Of a DNA stretch of 64,000 nt, positions 1 through 7,745 are shown piece by piece; within the stretch, counting starts at the first letter, position 1, and every line of letters begins with the position of its first letter. Under the pieces are notes generated by a model, which was not told the origin of the DNA, ran no database searches, and worked only from the letters and a program-made list of their open reading frames with translations. Position numbers and translations under genes: made by a program. This DNA comes from an uncultured eubacterium 1-6 (GTDB taxonomy: Bacteria > Bacillota > Clostridia > Lachnospirales > Lachnospiraceae), in assembly GCA_903789595.1 (NCBI GenBank), contig CAIFEZ010000002.1, forward strand, positions 131,109 through 195,108, in the 5' to 3' direction.

Positions 1-9
1 TATATTCGA

Positions 10-663
10 GTGCTGTCACAACAAACTCAACAACAGACGGTGGAATCATACCGCCGCCTAAATCGTATTGCCCAAAAGGGTCAGATTCTCTTTACTGGAT
101 CCTCTTTGATGGAGCAGTTTCCCATTACTGAACTAACAATGACACATAATCTAGGAAAGGTTGTCTATAATCGTGGCGTTGGCGGGTTCACTGTAGATTC
201 CTTTCTGGATAATATAGGGCCATTGCTGTTAGACCTTGCACCAAAATATGTATTTATCAACATTGGAACCAATGATATCTGCCAGCAGAAAGACAAAACG
301 CCCTGGGAAAAGCATCTCGAAAAAGGATATGCCGAGATTCTTTCCCAATTAAGGCACAACTGTCCCGATACCGAGGCTTATCTGATGGCCTATTATCCAA
401 TGAACGAATCCAACGAAGAAGGGAAACATTTTGCAAAGCTCATGGGATCTCTTCGTACAAATGCAAATCTCAAAAAAGCAAATAGTATTGTTGCTTCACT
501 GGCTCAAAAATTTGGCTACCATTATATCGACGTCAATAACGGTCTGACCGATGAAAACGGCAATTTAAAATCGACCTTTTGTAAAGATTCCATCCACTTC
601 TATCCGGATGGATATGAGGTCGTGTTCAAAAACTTGGAAAACATCCTAATAAATCTCAAATAA
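10..663 (+). CDS. SGNH/GDSL-family hydrolase (esterase/lipase-like), possibly 5'-truncated
   Basis: Predicted serine hydrolase of the SGNH superfamily, which cleaves acyl esters on small molecules, lipids or glycans; the substrate cannot be read from sequence. Visible blocks are ILFTGSSLMEQFP near residue 27 (block I nucleophile Ser), GVGG near 57 (block II Gly), INIGTNDI near 84 (block III Asn) and DSIHFYPDGYE near 193 (block V Asp-His). No signal peptide or membrane segment, so probably cytoplasmic. The start used is a GTG at base 10 without a visible ribosome site, and the frame stays open to the window edge, so the true start may lie outside. The gene is noticeably AT-richer than most of the window, which hints at a different origin. 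Family call is firm. Confidence 0.85.
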   Translation: MLSQQTQQQTVESYRRLNRIAQKGQILFTGSSLMEQFPITELTMTHNLGKVVYNRGVGGFTVDSFLDNIGPLLLDLAPKYVFINIGTNDICQQKDKTPWEKHLEKGYAEILSQLRHNCPDTEAYLMAYYPMNESNEEGKHFAKLMGSLRTNANLKKANSIVASLAQKFGYHYIDVNNGLTDENGNLKSTFCKDSIHFYPDGYEVVFKNLENILINLK

Positions 664-897
664 TACTGATTATTTTTTGCTTTTTCCTTTATTTACATTC
701 ACATTCATTGTTGTGCCGAGAATATTTCTTTTAACTACACAAGGGCAAGAAAGCAAGTTGTTTGTCAAAGAAAAATTTGATCCACCCATAAAAATTCTTT
801 GAGTTTTTCTTGTATCATCTGCAATAAAGTTGTAACCTCATGATATATAAAATGATTAGTTTAATTCAGATCAAAAAACACAGGAGATATTTTTATA
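664..897. other. AT-rich intergenic region upstream of the MATE gene
   Basis: A 234-base gap with no convincing ORF. It holds runs of T just after the SGNH stop and the ribosome-binding site AGGAG just ahead of the MATE start. No promoter with good spacing could be assigned with confidence. Confidence 0.5.
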
Positions 898-2286
898 ATG
901 GAGCAATCAACAAAAGCCCCCCGGTCCGACAACAAGATGGGGATCATGCCCGTCCGGAAGCTGATCGTCAACATGTCTGTCCCAATGATGATTTCCATGC
1001 TGGTACAGGCTCTTTACAACATCGTTGATTCTATTTTCGTTGCACAGATCGGCGAAGATGCGCTGACAGCAGTTACGCTTGCTTTCCCCATGCAGAACCT
1101 CATGATCTCGGTAGGTGCCGGTACTGGCGTCGGCATCAACGCTCTGCTCTCCCGGGCGCTAGGTGCACGGGAATTTGATAAATCAGACAAGGCGGCCAAC
1201 AACGGAATCCTTCTGGCCTTCTTCAGCTTTATCGTCTCCGCGATTCTCGGGCTGACAATCACCGGGCCTTTTATCCGGAGCCAGACATCCTCGGCGGATA
1301 TTATTCAGTATGGCGACGCCTACCTCGGCATCGTTATGACTCTTTCCTTCGGGCTTTTTATGCAGGTCACCTTTGAACGGCTCTTGCAGTCCACCGGAAA
1401 AACCATGCTGAGTATGATTTCGCAGCTCACCGGCGCCATCATCAATATTTTTCTCGACCCGGTTATGATCTTCGGCCTGCTGGGCTTTCCGAAGCTCGGA
1501 GTGGCCGGTGCCGCCTACGCAACCGTCATCGGGCAGACCGTTGCATCCGTTCTCGGCTTTCTGATGAATCTAAAATTAAACCGCGAGATTCATATCAGCG
1601 CTGAAGCCATTCTTCATCCGGATAAAAAAACCATCGGCAGAATTTACTATGTCGGCATACCGTCGATCTTGATGATGAGCATCGGATCGGTCATGACCTA
1701 CCTGATGGACATCATTTTGATTGCCTTCTCAACGACCGCAACCGCTGTTTTCGGGGTGTATTTCAAGCTTCAGAGCTTCTTCTTCATGCCGGTTTTCGGT
1801 CTGAACAATGGCCTGATCCCGGTTCTGGCCTTCAACTACGGAGCCGAACACAAACGCAGAATCAACAAGGCCCTAAAATTTGCCATGCTGCTAGCCATCT
1901 GCGTGATGCTTTGCGGCACCGCAACTTTGGAGCTGATTCCAGACAGACTTCTCGATCTCTTCAATGCCTCTGCGGAAATGAAACAGATGGGTGTCGTCGC
2001 GCTCCGGACCATAGCCATTCATTTTCCGATTGCAGCCATGGGTATCATCATGAGCTCCATTTTCCAGGCCTTCTCAAAGAGCTTTTACTCTCTCTTCGTA
2101 TCCCTTGGAAGACAGCTTGTCATCCTGATCCCGGCTGCCTGGCTTCTCTCGAAAACTGGAAATGTCAACAACGTCTGGTGGTGTTTCTTCATCGCGGAAA
2201 TTGCCTCTTTCATTCTGTCGCTAATCTTCTTCCGAAAGGTCTATCGAAGCGACGTTGCGACTCTTCCGGACGACGGGGTAGAGTGA
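898..2286 (+). CDS. MATE-family multidrug/cation efflux transporter
   Basis: A 462-residue integral membrane protein of the MATE family (MatE domains), which exports drugs or metabolites in exchange for Na+ or H+. The N-terminal helix with PVRKLIVNMSVPMMISMLVQALYNIVDSIFV is typical of the NorM/DinF branch, and a second half starting near residue 240 (YVGIPSILMMSIGSVMTYLMD) repeats the pattern, giving about 12 membrane segments. The ATG at 898 follows AGGAG at good spacing; the upstream ATG at 840 lies in another frame. It is monocistronic and convergent with the next gene, with a hairpin terminator behind it. Substrate unknown. Confidence 0.92.
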   Translation: MEQSTKAPRSDNKMGIMPVRKLIVNMSVPMMISMLVQALYNIVDSIFVAQIGEDALTAVTLAFPMQNLMISVGAGTGVGINALLSRALGAREFDKSDKAANNGILLAFFSFIVSAILGLTITGPFIRSQTSSADIIQYGDAYLGIVMTLSFGLFMQVTFERLLQSTGKTMLSMISQLTGAIINIFLDPVMIFGLLGFPKLGVAGAAYATVIGQTVASVLGFLMNLKLNREIHISAEAILHPDKKTIGRIYYVGIPSILMMSIGSVMTYLMDIILIAFSTTATAVFGVYFKLQSFFFMPVFGLNNGLIPVLAFNYGAEHKRRINKALKFAMLLAICVMLCGTATLELIPDRLLDLFNASAEMKQMGVVALRTIAIHFPIAAMGIIMSSIFQAFSKSFYSLFVSLGRQLVILIPAAWLLSKTGNVNNVWWCFFIAEIASFILSLIFFRKVYRSDVATLPDDGVE

Positions 2287-2323
2287 TATCGAATCGATTA
2301 ACTGAACATTGTACGTATACAAC

Positions 2324-2382
2324 AAAGCACCCGCAAAGTCTTGCCTGGCAGGACATTACGGGTGCTTTATTACGGGTGCTTT
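2324..2382 (+). terminator. Rho-independent-type hairpin with duplicated 3' arm
   Basis: The arm AAAGCACCCG (2324-2333) pairs with CGGGTGCTTT (2359-2368) behind the MATE gene. The 14-base segment ATTACGGGTGCTTT occurs twice in tandem (2355-2368 and 2369-2382), so the same 5' arm can pair with either of two 3' arms. Confidence 0.7.
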
Positions 2383-2400
2383 ATACGATACTCGATCTCA

Positions 2401-2580
2401 GAAGTCTGTATCAGCGCTTTCAAGCATTTCACAACAATATCTATGCGAATCCTTTCAAGCATATCACAATAACATTTGACAGGAACGAGATAAAACATGC
2501 TGTGCGAGTTTTATCTCGCTATCGCGACGCTCGCCGCGGCCGAATACTTCGCATTCGGCTGTGGCTCACTGTTCGCGTAA
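2401..2580. other. Intergenic sequence with short imperfect repeats
   Basis: Between the convergent MATE and alcohol dehydrogenase genes. TTTCAAGCATTTCACAA (from ~2429) and TTTCAAGCATATCACAA (from ~2453) are near-identical direct repeats. ACGAGATAAAAC and GTTTTATCTCG (2484-2519) form an inverted repeat, and CCGAATACTTCGCATTCGG (2540-2558) another. No gene is supported. Confidence 0.5.
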
Positions 2581-2581
2581 A

Positions 2582-3748
2582 TTAAAAAGCAGCTTTGTAA
2601 ATCTTCACAATATCCTCTTTTGTAAGCGGAACAAAGCAGCCCACACTTCCTTTCGCGGCTTTTTCTGCCATCACTTCGAAGTGTTCCTCGCTGTCAATTC
2701 CAACGGCACGCAGATTCTCCGGAAGGCCCATGGTCTCAAACAGGAAGGTTCTGGTCTTTGCAATCGCCTCCTTCGCGACCTTCTCATCATCGGCTCCGGA
2801 GATGCCCCAAACATTTCTACCGTATTCTGCAAAATTTGCGGCAGTTGACGGATCCTTCTGAAGGACAAAATCCATCCATGCCGGGGTAAGAATCGCCAGT
2901 CCCTGGCCATGTGTGATGTCATAAAAAGCGGACAGCTCATGCTCCATCGGATGAACGCACCAGGCCGGCTGACTTCCATTCGCAATAAGGCCGTTGATTG
3001 CATGGCTTGCTGCCCACATCAGATTTGCACGGGCATCATAATTCTCCGGATCTTCCAGAGCGATCGGTCCGTATTTGATCATTGTCTTCAGAAGGCCCTC
3101 GGCAAATCTTGCCTGCACATCACAGCCGGACTCTTTGGTGAAGTAATTCTCAAAGGTATGACTCATCATATCCGCTGTCCCCGCAGCGGTCTGTTTTCTG
3201 GAAACCGAGAAGGTATACGTGGGATCCAGAACCGACATGGTTGGTTTCAAAACGTCCGCTCCGGTTCCCCATTTCTCATTCTTTGTCATATCTGAAATAA
3301 CCGCAAACGAATCCATCTCGGAACCGGTGGCAGCTAATGTCAGTACGGAGAAAATCGGGAGAGCTTTTGTTATTTTGGTAGGATCCAGCACAAGGTCCCA
3401 GGCGTCTCCATCATACATCGCGCCGGCGGCCACAACCTTTGCACAGTCGATCGCACTGCCCCCTCCGATCGCCAGAACCATATCCAGCTTCTGCTCTTTA
3501 CACAGCTCTACTCCCTTTCGAACCGTCTCGATTCTGGGATTCGGTTCAACACCGGACAGCTCCGTGACCGTTACCCCGGCATCTCCGAGGATTTTCAAAG
3601 CCGTATCATAGATGCCGTTTCGCTTGATACTCCCGCCGCCATAGACAAGAAGAACTTTGGAGCCATAATCAGCAAGCTCTGACAGATGGGAGATCTGTCC
3701 TTTGCCAAAATAAATCGTTGTAGGAACGCTAAATCTGAAATTATACAT
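2582..3748 (-). CDS. Iron-containing alcohol dehydrogenase (BDH/YqhD-like)
   Basis: NAD(P)H-dependent group III alcohol dehydrogenase, 388 residues, close in layout to clostridial butanol dehydrogenases and E. coli YqhD. It likely reduces aldehydes to alcohols in the cytoplasm during fermentation. The nucleotide-binding segment holds VLAIGGGSAIDCAK near residue 92. The metal-binding region includes the His residues in TADMMSHTFENYF, HPMEHELSAFYDITHGQGLAIL, with HxxxH-type spacing. The start has AGGAGG at good distance and a strong promoter with an inverted repeat between promoter and start. Substrate range is not predictable. A second, more distant iron alcohol dehydrogenase lies at 49795. 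Confidence 0.92.
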   Translation of the reverse strand: MYNFRFSVPTTIYFGKGQISHLSELADYGSKVLLVYGGGSIKRNGIYDTALKILGDAGVTVTELSGVEPNPRIETVRKGVELCKEQKLDMVLAIGGGSAIDCAKVVAAGAMYDGDAWDLVLDPTKITKALPIFSVLTLAATGSEMDSFAVISDMTKNEKWGTGADVLKPTMSVLDPTYTFSVSRKQTAAGTADMMSHTFENYFTKESGCDVQARFAEGLLKTMIKYGPIALEDPENYDARANLMWAASHAINGLIANGSQPAWCVHPMEHELSAFYDITHGQGLAILTPAWMDFVLQKDPSTAANFAEYGRNVWGISGADDEKVAKEAIAKTRTFLFETMGLPENLRAVGIDSEEHFEVMAEKAAKGSVGCFVPLTKEDIVKIYKAAF

Positions 3749-3774
3749 ATATTACCTCCTGTTGAAACGGATCA

Positions 3775-3832
3775 ATACCCCATATGGGTATATCAGTAAT
3801 ATAAATATATCTCAGACTTTTCTCCCTGTCAA
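3775..3832 (-). promoter_or_regulatory. SigA-type promoter and putative operator for the alcohol dehydrogenase
   Basis: Reading the minus strand, TTGACA (3827-3832) and TATATT (3804-3809) are separated by exactly 17 bases. Downstream, ATACCC-CATAT-GGGTAT (3775-3791) is an inverted repeat with perfect 6-base arms located where a repressor would block the early transcript. The binding protein is unknown. Confidence 0.7.
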
Positions 3833-3897
3833 ACGATATTTCTCCCTTCATTTCCCGGTTAGCGTTACTACCCGATAGCCGTGATTCACGCCTTTGA

Positions 3898-4659
3898 TCA
3901 TGTTAACTCAACGATATGACGATATTTTTTTAACTGAATTTCCAACAAACTAATGGCTCGATGCTGCGGAACACTGTGAATTATTTCCTGGAATTTTCCA
4001 ATATTTATTTTCAGTCCAAACCCCGCCACATGAGCCTGCAGTTCCAGGCTGGATGAGAATGGTCGGCCACTTACCTTTTCTATCAGTTCATCCAAGGGCA
4101 GGTCTGGTGGAAAATGACCCAGATTGCTGCAAAGAGCTGCGCCATTATCAAAAATAGGTGCGGTGCGATATTGTTCTGTCTCCGCATTGTATATGAGTCC
4201 AAGGTTATTCATATGCCGATCCGGATTTAATGTGATCATATCCAACGTCAGCGTCTGAGATAAATATGAGGTAATGTCCAGCCCGGTATTATCGAGCAGC
4301 ATCGTTTTGACAAATTCAATTCTTTCTTCCGGAGACTCCAGCGTAGTCAGATATCCCTCCAGCTCCCCTCCATACCAGGTACTGTACAATTTCTGAAAGC
4401 TTACAAAGGTCTCATTTTCACTTGTAAAGCTTTTCGAGCGGCACCCGTTCTTTCCATTAATCTGACACTCTTCATACACAACGTAGTAAGGAACATCCGA
4501 GCAGGAAAGGAGCTGTGAAACAATCCACTCTGACTTTGCTTCATATCCCCGGAAGTTTTCTTTGTACCAGTACCCGTTTTTATAGTACTTTGGCTGCGCT
4601 CCTATACTGCTTCCAAAAGTCTTGACCAGCAATCCTCTCTTCAATTGATAGTTCTCCAC
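3898..4659 (-). CDS. HipA-like Ser/Thr kinase core protein (putative HipT-type toxin)
   Basis: About 253 residues, matching the kinase core of HipA proteins but shorter than full HipA (~440 residues). GSSIGAQPKYY near residue 16 resembles the HipA segment before the ATP lysine; TLNPDRHMNNLGLI near 147 fits the catalytic loop (Asp, His, Asn), and PIFDNGAAL near 171 the metal-binding DFG-like motif. HipA kinases phosphorylate glutamyl- or tryptophanyl-tRNA synthetase; the target here is unknown. The GTG start at 4659 is chosen because GGAGG (4667-4671) sits 7 bases ahead; an ATG at 4677 lacks a site. It overlaps the upstream regulator gene by 19 bases, implying translational coupling. The pair is AT-richer than its surroundings. 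Toxicity is inference. Confidence 0.72.
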   Translation of the reverse strand: MENYQLKRGLLVKTFGSSIGAQPKYYKNGYWYKENFRGYEAKSEWIVSQLLSCSDVPYYVVYEECQINGKNGCRSKSFTSENETFVSFQKLYSTWYGGELEGYLTTLESPEERIEFVKTMLLDNTGLDITSYLSQTLTLDMITLNPDRHMNNLGLIYNAETEQYRTAPIFDNGAALCSNLGHFPPDLPLDELIEKVSGRPFSSSLELQAHVAGFGLKINIGKFQEIIHSVPQHRAISLLEIQLKKYRHIVELT

Positions 4660-5213
4660 GGATTGACCTCCTTCCATGAAACGGACTCGTTATCAAACCG
4701 GATCCAAAAGCCATCGTCCATCATGATCCCTCGCGTTTTTCTAACCATCTCCCAGACATTGTAATCCTTCATATGGTAGAGTTTTAATATTTCCGGCAGA
4801 TCCCCTCTTCCTTCTTCAAAGCACCGGCTATGAAGGAACTGAAAAAAGCGATTCAGATTCAGCCTTCCTCCGGAAAACGGCTGTCTGATCCCCGGCGGTT
4901 CAAACAGAACATACGATATCGCCTTATGATCCTTAGACAAAGTTACATCGGCGACCGCTGTATCGTGGAACATGATGTGATAAACCGTGGCATCTTTTCC
5001 AACAAAAAGATTTCTGGACTGATGGATTCCATGCTCTGCCACATAGCTTGTCAAAGCCTGCAGTACGTATTGATTTTTGCTTTTTCCTTCTCTTTGCGCC
5101 GAATGCTCGATAGCCGTCATCAGTCCGGAGTCCTTTTTCATCCGGATAAGCAGCGCATCATAATTCTCTTTAATGTATTTTGTAGTGGCACGAATCTGCG
5201 CTTTAGAAATCAT
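4641..5213 (-). CDS. Ribbon-helix-helix regulator fused to a HipS-like domain (putative antitoxin)
   Basis: A 190-residue protein. The first ~55 residues look like an Arc/RHH-type DNA-binding and dimerisation domain (MKKDSGLMTAIEHSAQREGK, then SKNQYVLQALTSYV). The rest, after a short linker, has features of the N-terminal subdomain of HipA, called HipS when separate: VLFEPPGIRQPF, a segment with FLHSRCFEEGRGDLPEILKLY, and a final VRKTRGIMMDD. HipA-type kinases are usually regulated by a helix-turn-helix HipB instead. The ATG at 5213 follows GGGAGG; the longer frame to 5297 is not needed. It is first in a two-gene unit and probably represses its own promoter through the inverted repeat at 5229-5244. 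The second-half assignment is tentative. Confidence 0.6.
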   Translation of the reverse strand: MISKAQIRATTKYIKENYDALLIRMKKDSGLMTAIEHSAQREGKSKNQYVLQALTSYVAEHGIHQSRNLFVGKDATVYHIMFHDTAVADVTLSKDHKAISYVLFEPPGIRQPFSGGRLNLNRFFQFLHSRCFEEGRGDLPEILKLYHMKDYNVWEMVRKTRGIMMDDGFWIRFDNESVSWKEVNPWRTIN

Positions 5214-5228
5214 AAACGCCTCCCTTAT

Positions 5229-5266
5229 ATATTGATAACAATATGCAATGCCACTCTTATTGTCAA
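5229..5266 (-). promoter_or_regulatory. Promoter with overlapping operator of the HipA-like module
   Basis: On the minus strand TTGACA (5261-5266) and TATTGT (5238-5243) are 17 bases apart. A perfect inverted repeat ATATTG-ATAA-CAATAT (5229-5244) covers the -10 box, the geometry expected for autorepression by the RHH protein encoded immediately downstream. Confidence 0.7.
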
Positions 5267-5297
5267 TGGCCGGCTCACTTTTCCGACCGGCTTTCAC

Positions 5298-5500
5298 TCA
5301 TATCAGTATCGGTGCGGGCACGATCAGAAGCGTCAGCGCGCAGTCTGAACGTCAAAACCAACGGTTTGAGTACCATCAGAAACGTGCAGCAGCCGTAACT
5401 TATGGATTGCCAGCCGTAACGCAAGGATTTCATCCGTTTAAGGAAGGGGCTGCCGCACGAATCCATGCAGCAGCCCCTTTTCAAATAAAATTCCCAGCCT
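5298..5500. other. Intergenic region between the toxin-antitoxin-like module and citrate synthase
   Basis: No gene supported. Apart from the hairpin at 5446-5481 it holds two short direct repeats of GCCGTAAC (near 5391 and 5414). Confidence 0.4.
5446..5481. terminator. Strong GC hairpin downstream of citrate synthase
   Basis: GGGGCTGC (5446-5453) pairs with GCAGCCCC (5470-5477). T-rich tracts lie on both sides, so it could stop transcription of the citrate synthase gene on the minus strand. Confidence 0.65.
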
Positions 5501-6868
5501 TCAGTCTTCCCGGTTCTCCAGCTGAATATACCTTCTGTGATGACCGACGTACTTGTATGCCGGACGGATGATCTTGCCTCCGTTGACCATTTCCTCAATC
5601 CGATGAGCGGACCATCCGGAGATACGTGCGATCGCGAACAGCGGCGTGAACAGCTCTCTCGGGAAATCAAGCATCGAATACACGAATCCGCTGTAGAAGT
5701 CTACGTTCGCGCAAATCGGCTTAACGAGACGGCGCTTGTGAATCATGCACTCCTTTCCGATCCTCTCCACATTTTCATAGAGATGGAACTCATCCTCCAT
5801 ATCCTTCTCAATCGAGAGCTTCTTCGCATACTCCTTCAGAATGACACATCTGGGATCCGAGAGGGTGTAAACCGCATGTCCCATACCGTAGATCAGTCCC
5901 GCGTGATCAAAGGCTTCCCGGTCAAGGATCTTATTCAGGTAAGCGCGGATTTCATCCTCGTTGTCCCAGTTATGAACGTTCTCCTTGATATCCTCAAACA
6001 TCTGCAGAACCTTCAGATTCGCTCCGCCATGTTTTGGTCCCTTCAGAGACCCCAGCGAAGCCGCTACCGCGGAATAGCTGTCGGTTCCGGTCGATGAAAC
6101 CACATGCGTCGTAAAGGTGGAGTTGTTTCCGCCTCCGTGCTCGGCGTGCAGAATCAGCGCCGTATCCAGCACCTTCGCCTCCAGCTGCGTATACTGGCCG
6201 TCCGGATGCAGCATCTGCAGAAGATTCTCGGCGAGCGAGAGCTCCGGCTTCGGATTCCGGATAATCAGGTTCTGACCCAGGTGATAATGCCTGTGTGTAT
6301 GATAACTGTATACAGCCAGAAGCGGCATCTTCGCGATCATGGAGAGCGCCTGGCGGAGGATGTTCGGGATCGAGATATCGTCCGCGTGCGCATCATAGGA
6401 ATAAAGCGTCAGGATGCACTTCTGCAGAGAGTTCATCATGTTGTAGCTGGGCGCTTTCATGATAACGTCTCTTGTAAACTCCTCCGGAAGCTCCCGGTAG
6501 CTGCTGAGAATCTCAATGAAATCATTCAGCTGCTTCGCTGTCGGAAGGGATCCGAACAGAAGAAGATACGTAATCTCCTCAAAACCGAATCGGCGATTCC
6601 GCATTCCGTTCACCAGATCATTGACATTATAGCCCTGATAATACAGACGCCCCTCGGCGGGCACCGACTCCCCCTCGTCATTCAGCGTCGTTCCCATTAC
6701 ATCGGAAATCTCCGTGAGTCCCGTCAGGACACCCTTTCCGGTGTTGTCCCTGAGGCCTCGCTTGACATCATATTCCTGATACAGGCTCAGATCAATCTTG
6801 CCGGACCTCCGGCTGAACTCAACCAGCTCTCTGATCTTCGCATCCTGTTCCGTTGCTGTAAAGCTCAT
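5501..6868 (-). CDS. gltA: Citrate synthase
   Basis: Condenses oxaloacetate and acetyl-CoA to citrate, here probably feeding glutamate synthesis in an incomplete TCA pathway. The 455-residue protein shows the family landmarks: HAEHGGGNNSTFTTHVVSS (first active-site His), YGMGHAVYTLSDPR (second His) and VDFYSGFVYSML (Asp and CoA/citrate-site region). The N-terminal ~50 residues are longer than in compact type II enzymes, as is common in clostridial versions. It stands alone, followed by a hairpin terminator; no aconitase or isocitrate dehydrogenase gene is adjacent. Confidence 0.95.
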   Translation of the reverse strand: MSFTATEQDAKIRELVEFSRRSGKIDLSLYQEYDVKRGLRDNTGKGVLTGLTEISDVMGTTLNDEGESVPAEGRLYYQGYNVNDLVNGMRNRRFGFEEITYLLLFGSLPTAKQLNDFIEILSSYRELPEEFTRDVIMKAPSYNMMNSLQKCILTLYSYDAHADDISIPNILRQALSMIAKMPLLAVYSYHTHRHYHLGQNLIIRNPKPELSLAENLLQMLHPDGQYTQLEAKVLDTALILHAEHGGGNNSTFTTHVVSSTGTDSYSAVAASLGSLKGPKHGGANLKVLQMFEDIKENVHNWDNEDEIRAYLNKILDREAFDHAGLIYGMGHAVYTLSDPRCVILKEYAKKLSIEKDMEDEFHLYENVERIGKECMIHKRRLVKPICANVDFYSGFVYSMLDFPRELFTPLFAIARISGWSAHRIEEMVNGGKIIRPAYKYVGHHRRYIQLENRED

Positions 6869-6941
6869 AGACTCCTATCCTCCCTAGTATCTCCCGTCCT
6901 AATATATCCTGTCGGACACCGGCACAAAGCTGTCAGATTGT

Positions 6942-6984
6942 AAAAAAGCGATTAACTCATGGCAGCATTGCCTGAATTAATCGC
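6942..6984 (-). terminator. Terminator of tRNA-Thr
   Basis: On the minus strand GCGATTAA (6977-6984) pairs with TTAATCGC (6948-6955), followed by TTTTTTA, just beyond the tRNA 3' end. Confidence 0.85.
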
Positions 6985-6991
6985 CTGCTTA

Positions 6992-7064
6992 AGCCGGAAG
7001 TCGGATTCGAACCGATGACCCCTTCATTACGAGTGAAGTGCTCTACCTGCTGAGCTATTCCGGC
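6992..7064 (-). tRNA. tRNA-Thr(CGT)
   Basis: A 73-base cloverleaf on the minus strand. The acceptor arm GCCGGAA pairs with TTCCGGC. The anticodon stem CTTCA/TGAAG encloses the loop CTCGTAA with anticodon CGT, reading ACG. The T arm carries GGTTCGAATCC. The CCA end is not encoded, so it needs tRNA nucleotidyltransferase. Confidence 0.95.
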
Positions 7065-7133
7065 ATGCCCACATAAAAGTGGCACAACCACTATTATACA
7101 TAATTTCCCATAAAATTCAACTACTTTTTTACG

Positions 7134-7519
7134 TGTATAAGCTCTTCGAAAACGCAGACAGGCTCGTCGCACGCAAAGCGCGTAAGAGACTGAATGCGAT
7201 TTCGAAGGCAACAGGTATGAGGATGAAGCGCGAACGCGCGAAATCCGAATACCTGTAGGATTGCGAGAGTGCGCAGCACGGAGCAATCCGCAGCTTATAC
7301 ACGAATACCGCAGCTCTTCGAAAACGCAGACAGGCTCGTCGCACGCGAAGCGCGCGTAAGAGACTGGATGCGATTTCGAAGGCAACAGGTATGAGGATGC
7401 AGCGCGAACGCGCGAAATCCGAATACCTGTAGGATTGCGAGAGTGCGCAGCACGGAGCAATCCGTAGCTTATACACGAATACCGCAGCTCTTCGAAAACG
7501 CAGACGGGCTCGTCGCACG
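7134..7519. repeat. Tandem repeat of a ~173-bp structured unit (2.2 copies)
   Basis: Units begin with GCTCTTCGAAAACGCAGAC at 7141, 7313 and 7487 (third copy only ~33 bases), so the period is 172-174 bases and the two full copies are almost identical. Each contains inverted repeats CAGGTAT...ATACCTG and GGATTGC...GCAATCC and a CGCGAACGCGCG core. The left edge TGTATAAGCTCTTCGAAAAC recurs at 34477. Apparent ORFs through the array are repeat artefacts. Confidence 0.9.
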
Positions 7520-7525
7520 TTATTA

Positions 7526-7727
7526 AAAGGCAAAGATTTTACAGTACCTTTGCCTGAGCATTACTGGCTGTTAAAAGTTTTATCCGTAAATTCTTCATGA
7601 AGTGGATAGCGAGGACTGTTTGACGAAGGCGCTCGCGCCTGAGGAGTTCCGCAGCTCCAAAAAACAGGATAAAACTTTATTACAGCCAGTTTGCGAATGG
7701 CAACATAACTGTAAAATCCTTGCCTTT
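7526..7727. repeat. Nested palindromic intergenic element (dispersed family, longest copy)
   Basis: Outer arms 7526-7545 (AAAGGCAAAGATTTTACAGT) and 7708-7727 are inverted copies with one mismatch. Inner arms 7563-7585 (starting ACTGGCTGTTAAAAG) and 7667-7690 are also near-perfect inverted copies. A short GC hairpin AGGCGC-TC-GCGCCT lies at the centre. The left half is repeated with divergence at 37871-37960 and the right half, inverted, at 31304-31371. No ORF of significance is inside, so it looks MITE- or REP-like. Confidence 0.8.
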
Positions 7728-7745
7728 CTAAATCACCGTAAACAA

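Noticed and set aside
7134-7519. Possible CRISPR array
   Set aside because: Units are ~173 bases and contiguous, with no short repeat and unique spacers, and no cas genes occur in the window.
6957-7533. Two long overlapping minus-strand ORFs across the 173-bp array, with repeated peptides such as LRAAHSRNPTGIRISRVRA
   Set aside because: The peptides repeat with the DNA period and one ORF runs through the tRNA gene; there is no ribosome site or family signal. They are by-products of the tandem repeat.
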